Source: Oscillospiraceae bacterium (lineage in GTDB: Bacteria > Bacillota > Clostridia > Oscillospirales > Oscillospiraceae). From it: a stretch of DNA of 6,156 nt. Below the pieces are notes generated by a model. It made no database searches and had not been told where the DNA came from. It saw nothing but the letters and a program-made list of their open reading frames with translations. Every line of letters begins with the position of its first letter. Positions within the stretch are counted from its first letter, which is position 1. The stretch lies in the NCBI GenBank assembly GCA_031280855.1, contig JAITGH010000100.1, positions 1 through 6,156 on the forward strand, written 5' to 3'. Below are positions 4,624 through 6,156 of this stretch, in pieces. Both the position numbers and the translations under genes were made by a program.

Positions 4624-6156
4624 CGTCGGAGGTGTCAATCCCCTTGCTCTCAAATGCGGCCAAGAGAAGTAGACAATCTTTGATTGTAATCACGTTGTCG
4701 GAATCCCAATCCGCAGGTTTTGCACTCGACCACAAGGCATCGGACGAGGTCACGCGGTACCAGCTTTGAAGTGTCGCAATATCGGCGAGCGACAGAACGT
4801 TATCGTTATTCAGGTCGAGATTCGGCGCGTAGTCCGAGATTCCATCGGTTATCGTGATGCTCGCGGCGGCAGTAGTAATCTCGCACTTCGCGTCAGCGCC
4901 GTCGCCTACTGCGGCAATTACGGCGATCGTTGCGGATTTCAGCGTGACGGTTGCCGAGTCGGCTGTCGAGCCATCAAGTACGCGGAAACGTAAATACAGC
5001 ACGGAATCTTCCGATTCATCGGAAGCGAACGCACCCAATAGTGATACGTAGTCCGAACTCATCTGACCCGCCGTCACGGTAGCGGTGCCGCCTGATTCGC
5101 TTGCCGTCAGCACCGTGAACGGACTCGCTGTTTCCGCGTACTCGAAATCAAGCACGTCCGGGTTAAACTCGAACTTCATCGAGAGATTCGCGATCGACGG
5201 CTTATCAGTCAGCAATACCTTGAATAGTACGGTGCTGCCGCGGGTTAACACGGAGTTAGCCGGAGGCATGATCTTTGCGTTCGCATTGTTCGGAATAATT
5301 GTCGGAGATTTTACGGTACTCGCGGCTTTTGTTAGATTCAGCGCGGCATCACGCAGCATAGCGGTCGCGTCGCTAACCATGGCTGCGGTAGCGTCGGCAT
5401 TCGCAAGAACGAGCTCGGCAGCATTATACGCGGACTCGAACGCCGTCCACGACTGCGTATCGTATCGCCCGTCGCCGTTACCGCCGTTGATGAACGGTTC
5501 CGCACGGTCTAACGCGAGCTCGAGTTCGAACTTATCGACCGCCGCGCCTATCGGAGGTTCCGGCGGAAGCTCCGGCTCGAACTCTTCGTCGTCAACGGCG
5601 ATATACGCGCCTTGTGGCGAAATCGAGTACTGCTTACCACTAAGCGTGAACGTCGCCAAATCGCCGGGAACCTTGACAATCGCGAGCTCTCCCGCCGCCA
5701 GCGTCAACGTGTTCTCAGACGCGGAGCCGCCCGAGACCGACGCGCATCCCGGCTTCGTCAAAAGGTCGAGCGTCAGCGTCGCTCCAACCTCCGAATATAG
5801 CGCTACGCAGCGTGACGTGTCGCCTTCAACCCCGAAAAACACGGGGATCGGCGAGTCTCCGGTTTGCGCAGTTATGGTGCCGTATTGACCGGAATAAGTT
5901 CCGTTTTCGCGAATGAACCCAATTGCAGTCTCAAAGTGCTGAATGACGACTTCCCCCTCTGGGACGTTGGGAACAATCGTCGCGACGCCGTTTTGCAGTG
6001 TGAGTCCGGTTTCAATTTCATTAACGTTCACCGCGATGCCGGAACCCGAAACCGGCGAGATCGGCAGCAGCGTTATGCTGACCGTTCCGACTGCGTTCGC
6101 GGCAATCAAGCGGGTCACGAAAACAGCGACGACTACAACCAGCAGGGAAAACGTCG
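4610..6156 (-). CDS. exported FIVAR / cohesin-like / dockerin protein (N-terminus outside window)
   Basis: The frame is open to the right edge. The 12 codons before the GTG at 6118 read TFSLLVVVVAVF, the hydrophobic core of a signal peptide. The real start is therefore outside the window and the GTG is internal. Counting from that GTG as residue 1, about 10-170 is an unrecognised beta-rich domain, followed by an acidic Pro/Glu linker (176-190). A FIVAR-like helical domain lies at about 194-265 (SWTAFESAYNAAELVLANAD). A cohesin-like domain at about 289-402 contains SIANLSMKFEFNPDVLDF and SVLYLRFRVL. A dockerin lies at about 435-490. Its two Ca loops carry Asp435, Asn437, Asp439, Asp446 and Asp470, Asp472, Asp474, Asp481. 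Dockerins bind cohesins of scaffold or anchoring proteins, so this protein could both accept and donate such contacts. It precedes the SLH gene, overlapping it by 14 nt, in one operon. Its promoter is outside the window. Confidence 0.88.
   Translation of the reverse strand, partial: TFSLLVVVVAVFVTRLIAANAVGTVSITLLPISPVSGSGIAVNVNEIETGLTLQNGVATIVPNVPEGEVVIQHFETAIGFIRENGTYSGQYGTITAQTGDSPIPVFFGVEGDTSRCVALYSEVGATLTLDLLTKPGCASVSGGSASENTLTLAAGELAIVKVPGDLATFTLSGKQYSISPQGAYIAVDDEEFEPELPPEPPIGAAVDKFELELALDRAEPFINGGNGDGRYDTQSWTAFESAYNAAELVLANADATAAMVSDATAMLRDAALNLTKAASTVKSPTIIPNNANAKIMPPANSVLTRGSTVLFKVLLTDKPSIANLSMKFEFNPDVLDFEYAETASPFTVLTASESGGTATVTAGQMSSDYVSLLGAFASDESEDSVLYLRFRVLDGSTADSATVTLKSATIAVIAAVGDGADAKCEITTAAASITITDGISDYAPNLDLNNDNVLSLADIATLQSWYRVTSSDALWSSAKPADWDSDNVITIKDCLLLLAAFESKGIDTSDDGAD
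4649..4816 (-). other. dockerin-coding segment with two intact Ca-binding repeats
   Basis: Both repeats fit the DxNxD...D / DxDxD...D pattern with all acidic ligands present. The usual Gly at loop position 6 is Asn in both copies. Positions 10-11, which often set partner specificity, are Leu-Ala and Ile-Lys rather than the Ser/Thr pairs of classical cellulosomal type I dockerins. The spacer between repeats (SWYRVTSSDALWSSAKPA) is long. Confidence 0.85.
4913..5254 (-). other. cohesin-like domain-coding segment
   Basis: A roughly 114-residue beta-sandwich pattern opens with STVLFKVLLTDKPSIANLSM. It continues with the strand FEFNPDVLDFEYAE, the acidic turn ASDESEDSVLYLRFRVL and a closing strand SATVTLKSATIAV. 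This order is characteristic of cohesin domains (PF00963-like). The binding partner cannot be read from the sequence. Confidence 0.7.

Noticed and set aside
4624..4653. TTG start giving ten extra residues on the SLH protein
   Set aside because: The extension precedes a complete signal peptide and has no ribosome site.
5085..5888. 267-residue plus-strand open frame opposite the cohesin/dockerin gene
   Set aside because: It is Ser/Ala-rich low-complexity sequence that mirrors codon bias of the minus-strand gene; the minus frame contains clear FIVAR, cohesin-like and dockerin features.
1..6156. CRISPR array, tRNA, rRNA, insertion sequence or phage genes
   Set aside because: No regularly spaced repeats, cloverleaf-forming tracts, rRNA-like sequence, transposase or integrase motifs, or terminal inverted repeats were seen on either strand.

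Overview
The window looks like chromosomal DNA of a Bacillota member, probably an anaerobic Clostridia-type lineage. The reasons are AGGAGG-type ribosome binding sites, near-consensus sigma-A promoters, an S-layer homology (SLH) surface protein, a cohesin/dockerin-type protein, an MtaA/CmuA-like member of the URO-D superfamily and a stand-alone amidase_6 domain. This placement is an inference from gene content; no rRNA or tRNA is present to confirm it. The DNA is moderately GC-rich and rich in CG dinucleotides.

Left part (1-1502): a partial minus-strand gene for an ABC transporter ATPase runs off the left edge. It has a very clear promoter and an extremely short leader. Diverging from it on the plus strand is a 156-residue amidase_6-type putative Cys/His hydrolase without a signal peptide. 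That gene ends at a perfect 10-bp hairpin and converges on the next gene.

Middle part (1517-3448): a monocistronic minus-strand gene encodes a URO-D-superfamily putative methyltransferase with a Zn-type HxC...C set. It is driven by a TTGACA-N16-TATAAT promoter. The 273-bp divergent region upstream is AT-rich and packed with dyads that look like operators. It also carries an extended -10 element for a plus-strand unit made of a 65-residue orphan protein, a long GC-rich hairpin and a small O6-alkylguanine-DNA alkyltransferase-like protein. The last has Pro-Cys-Tyr-Arg where the family normally has Pro-Cys-His-Arg.

Right part (3481-6156): two overlapping minus-strand genes form a cell-surface module. 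The upstream gene enters from the right edge. Its true start lies beyond the window, because the hydrophobic signal segment continues past the only visible GTG. It encodes an exported protein with FIVAR-like, cohesin-like and dockerin domains. The downstream gene overlaps it by 14 nt and encodes a signal peptide, a cohesin-like beta domain, a Pro/Ser/Gly linker and three SLH repeats. The likely picture is an SLH-anchored wall protein working with a secreted partner that carries both a cohesin-like and a dockerin module. This resembles a minimal cellulosome-like anchoring pair with no enzyme gene in view.

The most noteworthy items are this two-protein surface module, the Cys-Tyr alkyltransferase with its orphan upstream peptide, and the operator-dense divergent region. 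I see no CRISPR array, mobile element, tRNA or rRNA.
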